Origin: Nansenia antarctica | Lineage: Eukaryota; Chordata; Actinopteri; Argentiniformes; Microstomatidae | Length of the DNA stretch: 64,000 bases | Assembly (NCBI GenBank): GCA_963989245.1 | Contig: OZ022353.1 | Coordinates: 30,565,638-30,629,637, forward strand | Direction: 5' to 3' | Part shown: piece after piece, positions 25,687 through 47,315 of the stretch | Numbering within the stretch: the first letter of the stretch is position 1 | How the letters are laid out: the number at the start of each line of letters is the position of its first letter | The notes under the pieces: generated by a model | Seen by the model: only the letters and a program-made list of their open reading frames with translations | Databases searched by the model: none | What the model was told of the DNA's origin: nothing | Position numbers and translations under genes: made by a program

Positions 25687-26009
25687 ATTGATAGTCACCA
25701 TATGTGTGCATAGAAGACCAGGGGTCTACAGTAAATTACATTACCCAACACAGCACAACACGGGCCAAGGACGAGATGTGCGTAACGTGGCCTGAGACCG
25801 CTACCGTGTGAACAATCAGGCTGCTGTGTGTGAGAGTTCTGGCTTGATCTGTCACGCTGGGGCCTGTCGGAGGGATGGGGGGGAGCAGCTGCAGGGTTCA
25901 CCTGTCCTGTCCCGTACACAGATCTCCATCAGCGGACCCCCTCCTCCTCCTCCCAGCCTCTCGCCTCCAACACCTTCAGCCATGTGCGACCCCGCCACAG
26001 TCATTTCAC

Positions 26010-26046
26010 ATACAGTCGGGGGGGGGGGGAATAAGTATTCAACACA
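26010..26046 (+). mobile_element. Possible Tc1-like terminus
   Basis: ATACAGTC, a G run, then AATAAGTATTCAACACATC resembles the outer end of fish Tc1-like elements. No matching second end is visible. Confidence 0.25.
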
Positions 26047-26049
26047 TCA

Positions 26050-26900
26050 ACCATTTTTAAAATTTAGTTTCGAATTTTATATTATATAAAAATGATCTAA
26101 TATTTTATTTTAGGTGTTGCCGTGACATTATGTGGAAGTCTATGTGCGTCATCTCGGCTACTGGTTAAATTGTGCGACTGCTGTTGGAGTCTAGGTTTTT
26201 CATTCACTCTAACAACGATGTTATTCGGTGCATTGGGGTAAATCAGCTGTAGCTGCCTTCGTGTCACTTACCTGGGACCTGATCATGTCACACTTTTCAC
26301 TCGCTCTAATCACTACGTTATACCTCCCATCAAAAGTCACCAGAATTGTTTGTTCAACAGCCCCCTTCACCCCCCCTTACAACACTTTAGGCAGCACCTC
26401 CTCGCTCGCGAAATATACTTCCTACGTCCCTGGTGATATCCATAAACAGGTGGCATAAACAGGTTTCACTTATGAGTCAAACGACAACATCCACGTCTTG
26501 CTTGTTTAATAAGAACATGGAATGTATGTTGTTTTTGACTTAACTACTGAGCAGTATGTACATCTGGTGGCCTGAGCCAAACCCAAGGCTTGCCAGGCCT
26601 GAGTTGCTTCAATGAATATGGATAGGTCCTAAAGGCGGGTATGAATCTGCAATGGAATTAAATGGTTTTTTCACATACATTCCCTTGGTTAAGGGCAGAC
26701 ACTTACTGAAGCAGCAGGATTATTTGCCTGCCTCCTGCCTCTTCTAACATCGGTATGAACGCCTCCACTCAGAGTCTATCACAGAGCCACAGCGCTCCCT
26801 GGGTGAGAGGGGACCGTGGGGAAGGCCGGCGTGGGAGACCCCAGCAGGGCAGAGCAGGGTGAGGGGACAGACCCGTGGGCATGACCCTCCCTGTGTGTTT
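26050..26900. other. Non-coding stretch
   Basis: No feature supported. Confidence 0.4.
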
Positions 26901-26930
26901 ATTACCCTCGCCATGAGGGGGCAGGCAGGC

Positions 26931-27035
26931 TGGGGGGGGAGGAGGGGGGGGGGGGGGGTGGGGGGTACTGGGGATACTGGGGGTGGAGGGTAATTTGGGT
27001 GGCGGGTACTGGTGAGGGGTACTGGGGGAGAGAAA
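26931..27035 (+). repeat. G-rich tract
   Basis: Long G runs broken by single A or T, then GGGTACTGGG-like units. Strong potential for G-quadruplex formation on the plus strand. Confidence 0.8.
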
Positions 27036-27119
27036 GAGAGAGAGAGCACAGGGGAAAAAGAGAGCCGAATAGAGGGGGTTGTGAGAAAGAAAGAAAGTAT
27101 CATTTGTACCCCCCCTCTC

Positions 27120-27121
<2 letters not shown>

Positions 27122-27164
<43 letters not shown>
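27122..27164. repeat. CA microsatellite
   Basis: Uninterrupted CA units. Confidence 0.96.
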
Positions 27165-27166
<2 letters not shown>

Positions 27167-27659
27167 AAAATAGGGGCATAGTCTGAGGGTAGGGAGATTA
27201 TTGCAACCAGAAATAGCTCCAGGGCATTTCTGGGTTCGAGTAGTTACACACATACACTAATCAAAACAGCACATTGATGTGCTGCCTCAATGTACAATAT
27301 TGTGGTAATATATGTGAATATATATGTATAAACAACTTCTGAATGGGATTTTTAATTAATGTTTCCGTGAACAGAAACACTTTGTAAATAAGTGGAGAGG
27401 CTGAATTTATGCAAAGAAAGATGTTGTTCATACAAAGTGTAGATGGTTAGCTCGGGGAGTGGACTGATTCCATGGGTGTATGTCTTTTTTATTTTTCTAC
27501 CTCTATCCACAACTGGACAGAACACATCACTAATAATATTATCTTCTGGAACTAAAGGTCCCTATTGAAAGTTGAAATTACTCAGCTGGCGCCATCTTGT
27601 GTCTGTTTGGGTTGCCATCTGGTGCTTAAACATTCAAAGTCACCTTTTTCCCCAGATCC

Positions 27660-27927
<268 letters not shown>

Positions 27928-29140
27928 TGTCCTCCAGCTGTCACCTGAGCACTTGGCAGCATAAGGTAATATCGTCGAGATGCAATCAAGATTATATGCT
28001 TGTCACTCATTGCCTGCTCTCAGTGGCTCACAATGCGTGAAACAGACAGGAGATAAAGCCTGTGCACAGATGGGCAGATAAAATGTCCCTAAATATTCAT
28101 CCCTTATTCAACAGCAGCGATACAAGCCCTGAAAACTGCCTTTAACTAAATGGAAGAAGAAGAAAAGAACTACCAAGACAAGTTACCACAGAGTTGATGC
28201 ATGATGACATGTGGCTCACAACACAGACTTCTTCATAACTGAAATATACCAGTTCAATGTATTTTTAAAAATATTCCGAAATGTTTTAATCTCTCCCTGT
28301 AGAACCAAATTGACTGTGACCATTCTGAGCAATGTGGCACCTTCCCTGGGAACGGGAGGCAGGGTTTGCAGCAGTATATCTTAAGCAAACAGAGCCCCTC
28401 ACATGTATATTCACATTGCAAGTTTATTTTCATGTTTACACCGTTTCATATTCACAGCAATAGTAACAGGATTACTTTGTGACAAACGGTAATTTGTGGA
28501 ATTCCCTCATTTCTGTCCGTGGATTTCCTTTTTTTTCCCCCCTCTGTCTGAGAATGATTCTGGATCCCAGAATCCCTGGTGGTTGGATTCCAGAAGGCCC
28601 TCAGGTTTGTGAGCAGCTCTCTGTGGTGGGCCAGATAAAGCAGAGCACAAGGCAGGCCTGGCAAGCACGTGGGAGCGGCGAAGAATAATAAAAAGCCACG
28701 GAGTTCACTGATGAACGGGCTATGAATCATTCTAACAGACAAGACCATCTCGTCTGTGTTCCAACGAGCAGAACACATACATGCATAGTACTTGTGAGAG
28801 AGGGGGCTAAAATCTCACCCAAAATTATTTGTAGTTGTGCCAGCTGCGGATCAAAAGGGCTGACACTTGTTCGTATCCCTTGTTCGCATTTTTTGCTTAG
28901 CAGATTTTAGCCGTTAAATCTGGTTTAAAGTGGTATCCTTAAGCCCTGGGTTGTTGGGACATTATGTTGGAGGGGATCCAAGAGTGTCAATGGCGATTTG
29001 TGTCCCCATGTTTAACCATCATCGTCCTCCTAGCTTCACCTTGTAGCATACAGGCTACTATTTGGAAACACACAATAACTTTTATTGTTCAAATCTTCTA
29101 GCAAATCTACTTTGATAGTTACTGATCAGTAGGAGAGTAC
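27928..29140. other. Non-coding stretch
   Basis: No exon or transposon recognised. Confidence 0.4.
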
Positions 29141-29144
29141 TGCA

Positions 29145-29391
29145 GGGGCGTCTGTGGCGCAAGGAGGTAGAGCTGGCGTCTAATGACCGCAAGGTTGGCA
29201 GAGAGGCGGTTCGAGCCCCGGCTGGACACATGTCGAAGTGTCCTTGGGCAAGACACTTAACCCCAAATTTCTCCCAATGAGCGGGCCGGCGCCTTGCATG
29301 GTAGCTTGTCGCCGTGTGTGTGAATGGGTGAATGAGAGGCCATTGTAAAGTGCTTTGGAATAAGGTGCTATAATATAAGTCAGTCCATTTA
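29145..29391 (+). mobile_element. tRNA-derived SINE with LINE-like tail
   Basis: The head has a polymerase III A-box-like TGGCGCAAGGAGG and a B box GGTTCGAGCCC (29208-29218). It is followed by a body with CCTTGGGCAAGACACTTAAC and a tail ending GTGCTTTGGAATAAGGTGC, a form of the LINE-derived tail found in many fish SINEs. It is nearly full length. Confidence 0.8.
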
Positions 29392-29532
29392 CTGCTGTTT
29401 GTTCCTTATGAATTGGCCATAAATCAGTTGATCATTTACCCTGACAGATATGTTGGTAATGTCTGCACATTTTATTTAGAGGGTTTAGGGAGGAGGGGTT
29501 GTAGTGGAGGGCATAACGTGGTGGGATTCAAT

Positions 29533-29693
29533 CAGGAGACTGGTGTAAGTAGAAATCGGAGTACGGACTCATTGTAATGGATGGAAAAGAATGCAGAATG
29601 GTATAAAACACGTGTTGATACTGTCTGTGTTTGATGCCGTTCCTCATTCTGGTCCATCTATGAGCCAATTTCTCCTTTCACCAGCCTCCACTG
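29533..29693. mobile_element. Palindromic hAT-type MITE, copy 10, with perfect TSD
   Basis: A 161-bp copy flanked on both sides by GATTCAAT (29525-29532 and 29694-29701). The 8-bp duplication places the family in the hAT superfamily. Confidence 0.88.
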
Positions 29694-29894
29694 GATTCAA
29701 TAAACCTGTGATTAGTTTGACAGAAAAAAAACATTGTGTATGTTGTGATGTTATGAAAATTAAGCAGCATTGGAAAGCTACCTTTCTGGCACAATATATG
29801 TATTCGAACATATTTCGAATACAAAAACGAAGGCTTGTCTGCTAAGATGTGTCTGCTTTATGCCAAGCTTGAGGTTCTGTGGCCTCACCCATGT

Positions 29895-29990
29895 CTCAGC
29901 CTTTGCTAACAATGCTTAGATTGTGGGTTCGATTCCTGTTGGGACCATATATACTGAAAGATGTACGCACTCATTTCAATGTAAGTCGCA
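29895..29990 (+). mobile_element. tRNA-derived SINE fragment
   Basis: B box GGTTCGATTCC followed by the GGGACCATATATACTGAAAG body and AATGTAAGTCGC. The same family occurs at 50413 and 61494. Confidence 0.65.
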
Positions 29991-29999
29991 TTATGAACA

Positions 30000-30900
30000 T
30001 CATCAGTGTTTCAAACACGAATCTACCTTCTTACCAGGCTACCTGCTGTACCAACCACTTTAACATGCGTGTCCTGAGTGTGATCATATACATACTATGA
30101 GCCCCCCTCCTCCCTCTCTCCCTCCCTTCTGCAGAAGAAATAAGTAAATGGATAAATAAATCCACGTTTTATGGAAATGAGTTTGTGTACCACTGTGGGT
30201 CTGGGTGAGTTGATCCCAGCTGCATATGTTAGTAATCACGGCTGCCTCTCGGATTCGCTTACAGGCACGCAACAAACAAGCTGCCACCAGCCCCCCCTAC
30301 GCTTTTGTCTAATCTGCTGTTTCACTGGGCTCTTGTTTGTCGTACAAATATGAAAGTGAATCTCTGCAGCAGAATGCACAGTGGCACATTAAACTGGGAC
30401 GGGTGCCTGAACACTAAAGCCCTAGACATTAAGTCTGGGATTTACACTGAAATATAATTCCCCAAGGTGCCTTAAGAGATGTCTTCCTCTGCTGTGAGGG
30501 ATTTGTGCAGAAGTTCTCAGACAGGAGCTTCAAGAACTTTGGTGACCTCGACTCCCCTCATTTCAGATGCATCAATGGAGAATGCTGCTACAGCATGATA
30601 TTTTTTATTTGAATAGGATAAATTATTCTTGACCTTGCATTTCTATGAATAAATGAAGGGAATGTTTTACCTTATGTGAATAAGGTAAAAAAAGAAAAAA
30701 AAGAAAGCTCATGTCCATATTGGTTTCAATTCATATGGGATCCTTTCATGTAGAATTATTTTGCATATCACAAAGTAATTTCAAAACAGCACATTGGAAT
30801 TTGAAAAGCAGGTGAAAGTTAATGCACAGACTGTATATTTGACAAAAGTATTCATCCCACACCATTTCTCCCAGTAGGCTTACAGCTTCGTCCACCATGT
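30000..30900. other. Non-coding stretch upstream of park7
   Basis: No gene or well-defined repeat. A TAAGGTAAAAAAAG-type A-rich patch is at 30680-30705. Confidence 0.4.
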
Positions 30901-30910
30901 GTGGGTTGAT

Positions 30911-30925
30911 ACCGCCCCCTGCTGG
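30911..30925 (-). promoter_or_regulatory. CTCF-like motif upstream of park7
   Basis: On the minus strand this reads CCAGCAGGGGGCGGT, a close match to the vertebrate CTCF core (CCASYAGRKGGC type). It lies about 450 bp upstream of the park7 start codon. The match is by eye. Confidence 0.45.
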
Positions 30926-31135
30926 ATGTATATGACACATATCTTCGGTATGATTCAGAATGATGATTTATTGTTGCTTGTTTCATATTTACAGAAACAA
31001 CATATATGATGATAATTATTTTTTTGGGATCACACTCATACATGTTTCATACATGGTAACATGGACATTCTACTCTCATACAATTTGACCAAGTCATGAT
31101 GATGAAACGTTTTTCTTTGTTACGAATTCTAAATG

Positions 31136-31370
31136 TCCTATTGGGGATGCCGTAGCTGGTTAGACTCTGCCATGTCTTCCTGTCAAAACAAAGGTCCTGA
31201 CTGCTCCTGTCGTCAGCGAATCATAGCGCTACCTATGGCCGGAAAAGGCAGGACCTATGACCGAAACCGGAAAAGTGGGAAACTCTGGTAGGGTGGGAAA
31301 ATCCTGTACCTACACCGGCAAGCAAGGTGTCGCACCATCTGTCCTGCCTCTGAGATCCACTTCAACAAAC
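31136..31370 (+). promoter_or_regulatory. park7: Probable park7 promoter / 5' UTR region
   Basis: This is the stretch directly upstream of the park7 start codon. It has no TATA box. It has two CCGGAA ETS-type motifs (31239-31244 and 31267-31272), in keeping with a broadly expressed TATA-less promoter. Orthologous genes have a short untranslated first exon. Its position here is inferred and the start of transcription is not resolved. Confidence 0.5.
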
Positions 31371-42149
<10,779 letters not shown>

Positions 42150-42231
42150 TGATGAAAGACTGATGATGAGCAATGTTAGCTTTGTTTAGTTTAACTCGAC
42201 GCGCTGCAAGCAGCACTATCAACTACTACAC

Positions 42232-42352
42232 CAGGGGAGGCTGGGACTGGGAGAGGTAGAAATCGGAGCTCATTGTAATGCATGGAATGGAATATGGAAT
42301 GATATCAATTTGTATGAGGAATACAACTTCTAATTTCCACCAGCATTTACTG
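42232..42352. mobile_element. Palindromic hAT-type MITE, copy 14, just after park7
   Basis: A 121-bp copy with perfect 8-bp duplications TACTACAC (42224-42231 and 42353-42360). It starts 82 bp after the park7 stop codon, so it probably lies in the 3' UTR. Confidence 0.88.
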
Positions 42353-42360
42353 TACTACAC

Positions 42361-43280
42361 CCATTTTCAGCACTATGCACAAGGGAAATGAGATAGGGTA
42401 ATTTGGGTTAAAATGGATATTGATAAACTCTTCCCTCGCCTTCCCTGGGAAAGCTCCTCCCTCTGCACTTACAATGTCTGATGGACCGCTGTGCTTTTTA
42501 TCAAAATTATTTATGATGATTGGCAGGACACATTAATGTGTGTCTGAAAAAAGTTAACCATTGCATTTTGATATGTCCATCACAACATGTTACTGTTGAG
42601 TCTCGGCACTGGCACACATTCAAATAATACATGCATAATACTAACCTGCCTCTCTTTGACTCTTTTCTTGGTGAAATGTTTAGTGCTTATTTACTATTGT
42701 ATACCAACATTTAAAGTATGTATTCCCATACTATGTATTACTAAATATGGTACAACTATGGAACATTTGACACTGGTATGACAAGACGGGACACAATGTG
42801 TACACTTCAAGGCCACCGTTACTTGTATCCCATCACACAAAGAGAAGACTCCAGATAAAATAGATACAACATAACGTGAGTTTAGAATGATAAGGTTCTA
42901 TCTCCGTTTAGAATGATAAGGTTCTATCTCCGTTTAGAATGATAAGGTTCTATCTCCGTTTGGGGCAGTTCAGAGATATTGAGCGTCAAAGTTTTCACAT
43001 TCCATTATGTTTTGTGAGATGGAACCTTTGTATTTTATGAATTACTAACTCAAAAATGTCAACATTTTAAAAATAACACCACACAGGCATTAATAAACAC
43101 CTAATGGATCAGATTATGTAAAAAACTAAATTTGGACAAAAATGGAGATAGAACCTTATAATTCTAAAGTCACGATAAAAGAGATCAAAGTCATGACAGA
43201 CGAGCGCAGCAGCACAGCAGAGGAGGATTGCGAAATCACCGATGGACGCGGGAAACACACGATCGAAGGTGATTGACAGC
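42361..43280. other. park7 3' region and intergenic spacer
   Basis: 42880-42962 has three tandem copies of a unit with TTTAGAATGATAAGGTTC and TATCTCCG. A similar but inverted GGAGATAGAACCTTATAATTC is at 43143-43163, so 42880-43165 may be a small inverted-repeat element. An AATAAA is near 43091. The true park7 poly(A) site is not resolved. Confidence 0.45.
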
Positions 43281-43454
43281 TACCACAGCCAATGACAATA
43301 AGCACTCGGTTGCCTTCCAGCGTCTGTAGCCAATGAGAACGCTCCCGCAGACAAACGGGCGGGGGGTCTGCGACGGCGCGTGGTGCAGATGTCAGAGCGG
43401 TAAACAGAAGGCTGTCTGTCCACATTGTTGAGAAACCCGCTGAGAGATTTGAAG
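43281..43454 (+). promoter_or_regulatory. Candidate CCAAT/GC-box promoter and first exon of a downstream gene
   Basis: Two CCAAT boxes (43289-43293 and 43330-43334) and a GC box GGGCGGGG (43357-43364) are followed by a CpG-rich stretch. Then comes a sequence ending GAAG|GTAAGAG, a strong splice donor at 43455. CpG density here is well above that of the neighbours. No coding sequence is visible before the donor, so this would be a non-coding exon of a plus-strand gene whose body lies further right. In mammals ERRFI1 is the neighbour on this side of PARK7 but on the opposite strand, so I do not name the gene. Confidence 0.5.
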
Positions 43455-44030
43455 GTAAGAGAGGCTTTCAGTGTCTTAGTTCATTTGTGTTTATCTGTTT
43501 CTATAATGTTGGCGAAACAAAGGTAACTTCGTCTAGCACCGCAAAGTTATTGTTGTAATAAATCGTGAAAACTGGCATAATGTACGGTCTTATAGGTCTT
43601 ATTCATTGTAGTCAAATTATGATTACAGACAGTAGCTCGCGCTACGTGAATAGGCCTGCTTATCGTTCGTGCGATGACATGTGATGGTCTTTAGCAAGCT
43701 GCAAACTATTAATGAGCATTATCTGCACAATTAGCTCTCATTAGATTAGCATGACAAGTATGCATGCGAGTGTGCTTCGCTGCAGCAGCTCCATCACGTC
43801 CCCATGCTCAGGCTATTGATTCAGGAATCATTGCCTACGACTATATATTAGATTAGACACCAATGCCGGCTGCTACAGTCATCTGGCTAACGTTTGCAAG
43901 GAGACAGGAGCCGACATGGGCCGTATGGACCGGCCTGGTACCGGGCAGAGAGGTGCTCTCCTCCGCCAGGAGCGCGCATCACTGCAGCACAGTGATTGCT
44001 GCTCCAGATGCAATCACATGTCGTGAGGAT
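43455..44030. other. Putative intron / intergenic sequence
   Basis: Follows the candidate splice donor. No exon or repeat is recognised. Confidence 0.35.
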
Positions 44031-44031
44031 A

Positions 44032-44426
44032 ATAAAGTGTGAAATAACTCTAAATATGTCTTATATTTTAGATTCCTCAAAGTAGCCACCCTTTGCTTTT
44101 TTGTTGTAAAAAAAAAAAAAAATGTTGTTGTTAATAAAATATATAATAATAATATTAAATATATATATATATATAATAACATATTATTATTAACACATAT
44201 TATATTTAATATTATTATTATATATTTTATTAACAACAAAAAAGCAAAGGGTGGATACTTTGAGGAATTTCACAGTTATTTCACACTTTATTTTAAATAC
44301 ATAATTCCTATGTGTTCATTCATAGTTTTGATGCCTTCAGTGAGAATCTACAATGTACCAAATAGTCATGAAAATAAAGGAAACGCATTGAATGAGAAGG
44401 TGTGTCCAAACTTTTGGCCTGTACTG
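44032..44426. mobile_element. Tc1-like element remnant with AT hairpin
   Basis: Ends in GTGTCCAAACTTTTGGCC then TGTACTG and TA, the familiar outer end of a fish Tc1-like family. Upstream, TAAAGTGTGAAATAAC and CACCCTTTGCTTTTTTGTTG are repeated in inverse orientation (44035-44113 and 44225-44292) around a TATA-rich loop. The other Tc1 end is missing. Confidence 0.55.
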
Positions 44427-44429
44427 TAT

Positions 44430-45013
44430 GTTTCATTTTTGTGGAAATGTTCTGCCTGTACCCAGATGACATGTCATTAAATTCAGTTGCCAACATTTGT
44501 GGCCTAAACTAAAGCTGATAGTTTTGGTTGAGTCTCATAGTGTGGTAACATATTTCACCACTGATCTGTTTCATAGGGATATTTTATGAATTGTATGAAA
44601 TATATATTTGGTCACATAAGGTTTATCATTACAAAGATGGGACATCAAAGTTATGCTAAGTAACTAATAGTAAATAACAAACGCCATGTGACAAAAGTAT
44701 TTGGCTTTCTGGTGAACTCTGTCAGTTTGATGATGAATGGCTTTCACTTCTGCGTTTGCACTTTTTCAACACTCATAATCATTAAATGGTCTGTCTGATT
44801 ACAATGAAACCTCTGTTCACCTCAGGCTCAGCCACACTTCACACAGAGAAGCTGTGATGTTTCCTTTGTTTTATCTCTCTCTCTCTCAAAGACAGGAAGA
44901 CATCAGTTAAAATTGGCCCACGTGTTAACCTAACCCTGCATCACACACACAGCACATTTCTGTCAGTGTGAATGAACTTCCTTTTCTGGAAGGCTCTGCA
45001 ACTGACAGCTGCA
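44430..45013. other. Non-coding stretch
   Basis: No feature recognised. Confidence 0.4.
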
Positions 45014-45021
45014 ATGCAAAC

Positions 45022-45143
45022 TAGGGGTGGGCATCGACGATCGATAATTGATCGATAAGGATCTTGGTCGATCACAAAATAAAACATTTGGTCGATCACA
45101 AAAAAAAATAAAAAAATTTGCCCACCCCTAATGCCCACCCCTA
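45022..45143. mobile_element. hAT-type MITE with TAGGGGTGGGC ends
   Basis: 122 bp, termini TAGGGGTGGGC and GCCCACCCCTA, flanked by ATGCAAAC on both sides (45014-45021 and 45144-45151), an 8-bp duplication. Internal GATCGATAATTGATCGATAA motifs. The right end carries a tandem extra CCCACCCCTAATG. Confidence 0.85.
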
Positions 45144-45151
45144 ATGCAAAC

Positions 45152-47290
45152 CACAGTCCATGTAGACTTCATTCCAGGCAGTGTGGAGTATTACACCTCG
45201 TTAGCTAAACGTGCAGAGAGCAAGAGAGCAGTCAGGCTGTCTAAACAAAAGGAGAAGCTTAAGCGTTTCCCCTCATCCAGTGCATCCAGCCTGCTGTAAC
45301 AAGAAACCAAATACTGAGAAGCCTTCAGGCTCAGAGGCTTTGAGTTAATGCATCAGGAGGAGAGGGCTCCCTCACTGCTGCTACTGTTGCTGTTGTTCAC
45401 AATAACAAGATCTGAATCTACCTGTGGGGTCACGTTGTTTTCACTCTGTGTAAGGGATTTAAACATATATTTTTTATATTTCTATTTTTATATATATGTA
45501 TATTGTACTTACCGACCGTAACACTTGTTTGTCTCTGACAATCAGATCAATGCAGTATAAAGTAGCACACTGAAGGAATCCTATGTTAAGTGCTTTGCTC
45601 ATGTATGCCTCTACATTGCATCCCTCTGTTGGATATTTCTGGAATGTTAACATGTTAATTTGCGCTGTTGCACATAAATGCTAGCATTATTCTGCTTGAG
45701 CAGCTGTACAGTAAAACGCCTGAGGGGCAGACTCTCTATTTTTGGATGGAGTGGATGGTGAGGGTGAAGTCACACTGGCTGACTCACTGAGCCATCGCTT
45801 ATAGGCTGAATCTAAATGATGCAATTATAGAATTCCTCTGTGAATGCCCTGATTAGGCCCTGACTATAGGAAATTAAGAGAGCTTGTCGTTGCCGCTTCT
45901 GCAAGTAGTCAAATGGCAAACTGCTCACTCACAGGCAAGGCAATGGAACCCCAATGGCACACTGCTGGCTTTTAAAAGTCCAGTGTGTAACATCCACTCT
46001 CTCTAAAAGCTTCCTAATGGTTGTCATGAGTCATGACTGCTTAATAAGTAGTGATCAGGGAATGAGACCCCTTGAAAAGAACATTCACGAACACTGTTTT
46101 GGTCCTGAAAAAGAATGTCCTACCTGAAACCTGGTTTGTTGTTACTACCGACTACCGAGGGTGTTCTAGGGGAGTCGACGCACCGATTATCACCTTCCCG
46201 TCTGGCGGCTACCCCTTCAGAACGCACGCCCATGCAGAAACACAACAGCTAATGTCCGACACTGCAAATCCATTTTGGAGGGATGTATTATTATCATTAT
46301 GGAGGTTGTTGCTGAATTTAAATGACCAGAGGTGGCAGATTTCCGACAGACACCCTGCTCCTATATGTCAACACAAAGTAGGCCTACTATGTCATTACAA
46401 TACATTCCCAATGTGCTTTCATGGCAGTTATACTTAGTACACGTAGTAGGGACAGTTAAGGTGCACATTGTTACAGAGGAAATCGGGATAATGTCAAAGC
46501 AGTTGGATGTCCAGAAGTGAGATATAGTATTATAATTATGACTTTCAGGCTTTTGCTGCTGTAGGCTATATACATACAGTATTTACCCAGAGAGTAAGCC
46601 CTCATAATTAGTCCTAGACTTTGCTTTGGCGACTTTGATTGGGAACATTGTATGGAGGGATCTTTGCGCTGTGGCGTCATCTAACCCAGCAGGATGATAA
46701 AGTACACTATTTATTTCTGGGAATGTTATGACAAGGTTATTGCAGAGATTCATTAGATTCAGATCTCTAACATTTTCCAATTGTAAGGGGTTAATTAGAA
46801 ATGGTGAACCCTGTCAACGCGTGCCATAATTATCACCATATCAATTATTAGCCTGTCTGGCGTGCCCTTGTGATCATGTAGCCTAATTGGTATTTCCATA
46901 AACAAAATATACCAAGGATATACACTGCCGAGGGCTATTTTATTATGAACTCGCTGGTCGCTGGAAATCTAATATCTACAGCATATTTCAGTTGGACAGC
47001 TGAATTTATCAGATGAGGAATTGATGAATGTCCTTCATTATGAATGGCGAGGTGAAGACTAAATGGCAGTCATTCTTGCCCTGTACTGATTGCATGTATT
47101 CATATACGCCAGATGAATGATAAGAATATCCATTACTGATGGCCAGATGGGCCATATTTCCCATGGCACCATTACACATTCGACACAAACACATCGGGCC
47201 CCTCTTCTCTCTCCTACACTAGAATTAGCAATGCAGGCTAGCATTGTAGCATGTCCTATGTAGCATATATCCTGTAGCATGTCCGCTATG
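45152..47290. other. Non-coding stretch
   Basis: No exon, SINE or LINE recognised. 47230-47300 contains degenerate tandem TAGCATGTCC units. Confidence 0.4.
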
Positions 47291-47315
47291 TAGCATGTCC
47301 TACATCCCCTATATG

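Noticed and set aside
26908..26921. Another CTCF-like site (CCATGAGGGGGCAG)
   Set aside because: Two mismatches in the core and it lies beside a G-rich low-complexity tract. Not convincing by eye.
31257..31370. Extended park7 amino terminus from an upstream in-frame start
   Set aside because: The extra residues have no DJ-1 similarity, and the ATG at 31371 gives exactly 189 residues with Cys106 in register.
46072..46437. 121-codon plus-strand open frame
   Set aside because: No recognisable motif or gene context and no splice pattern. Probably chance.
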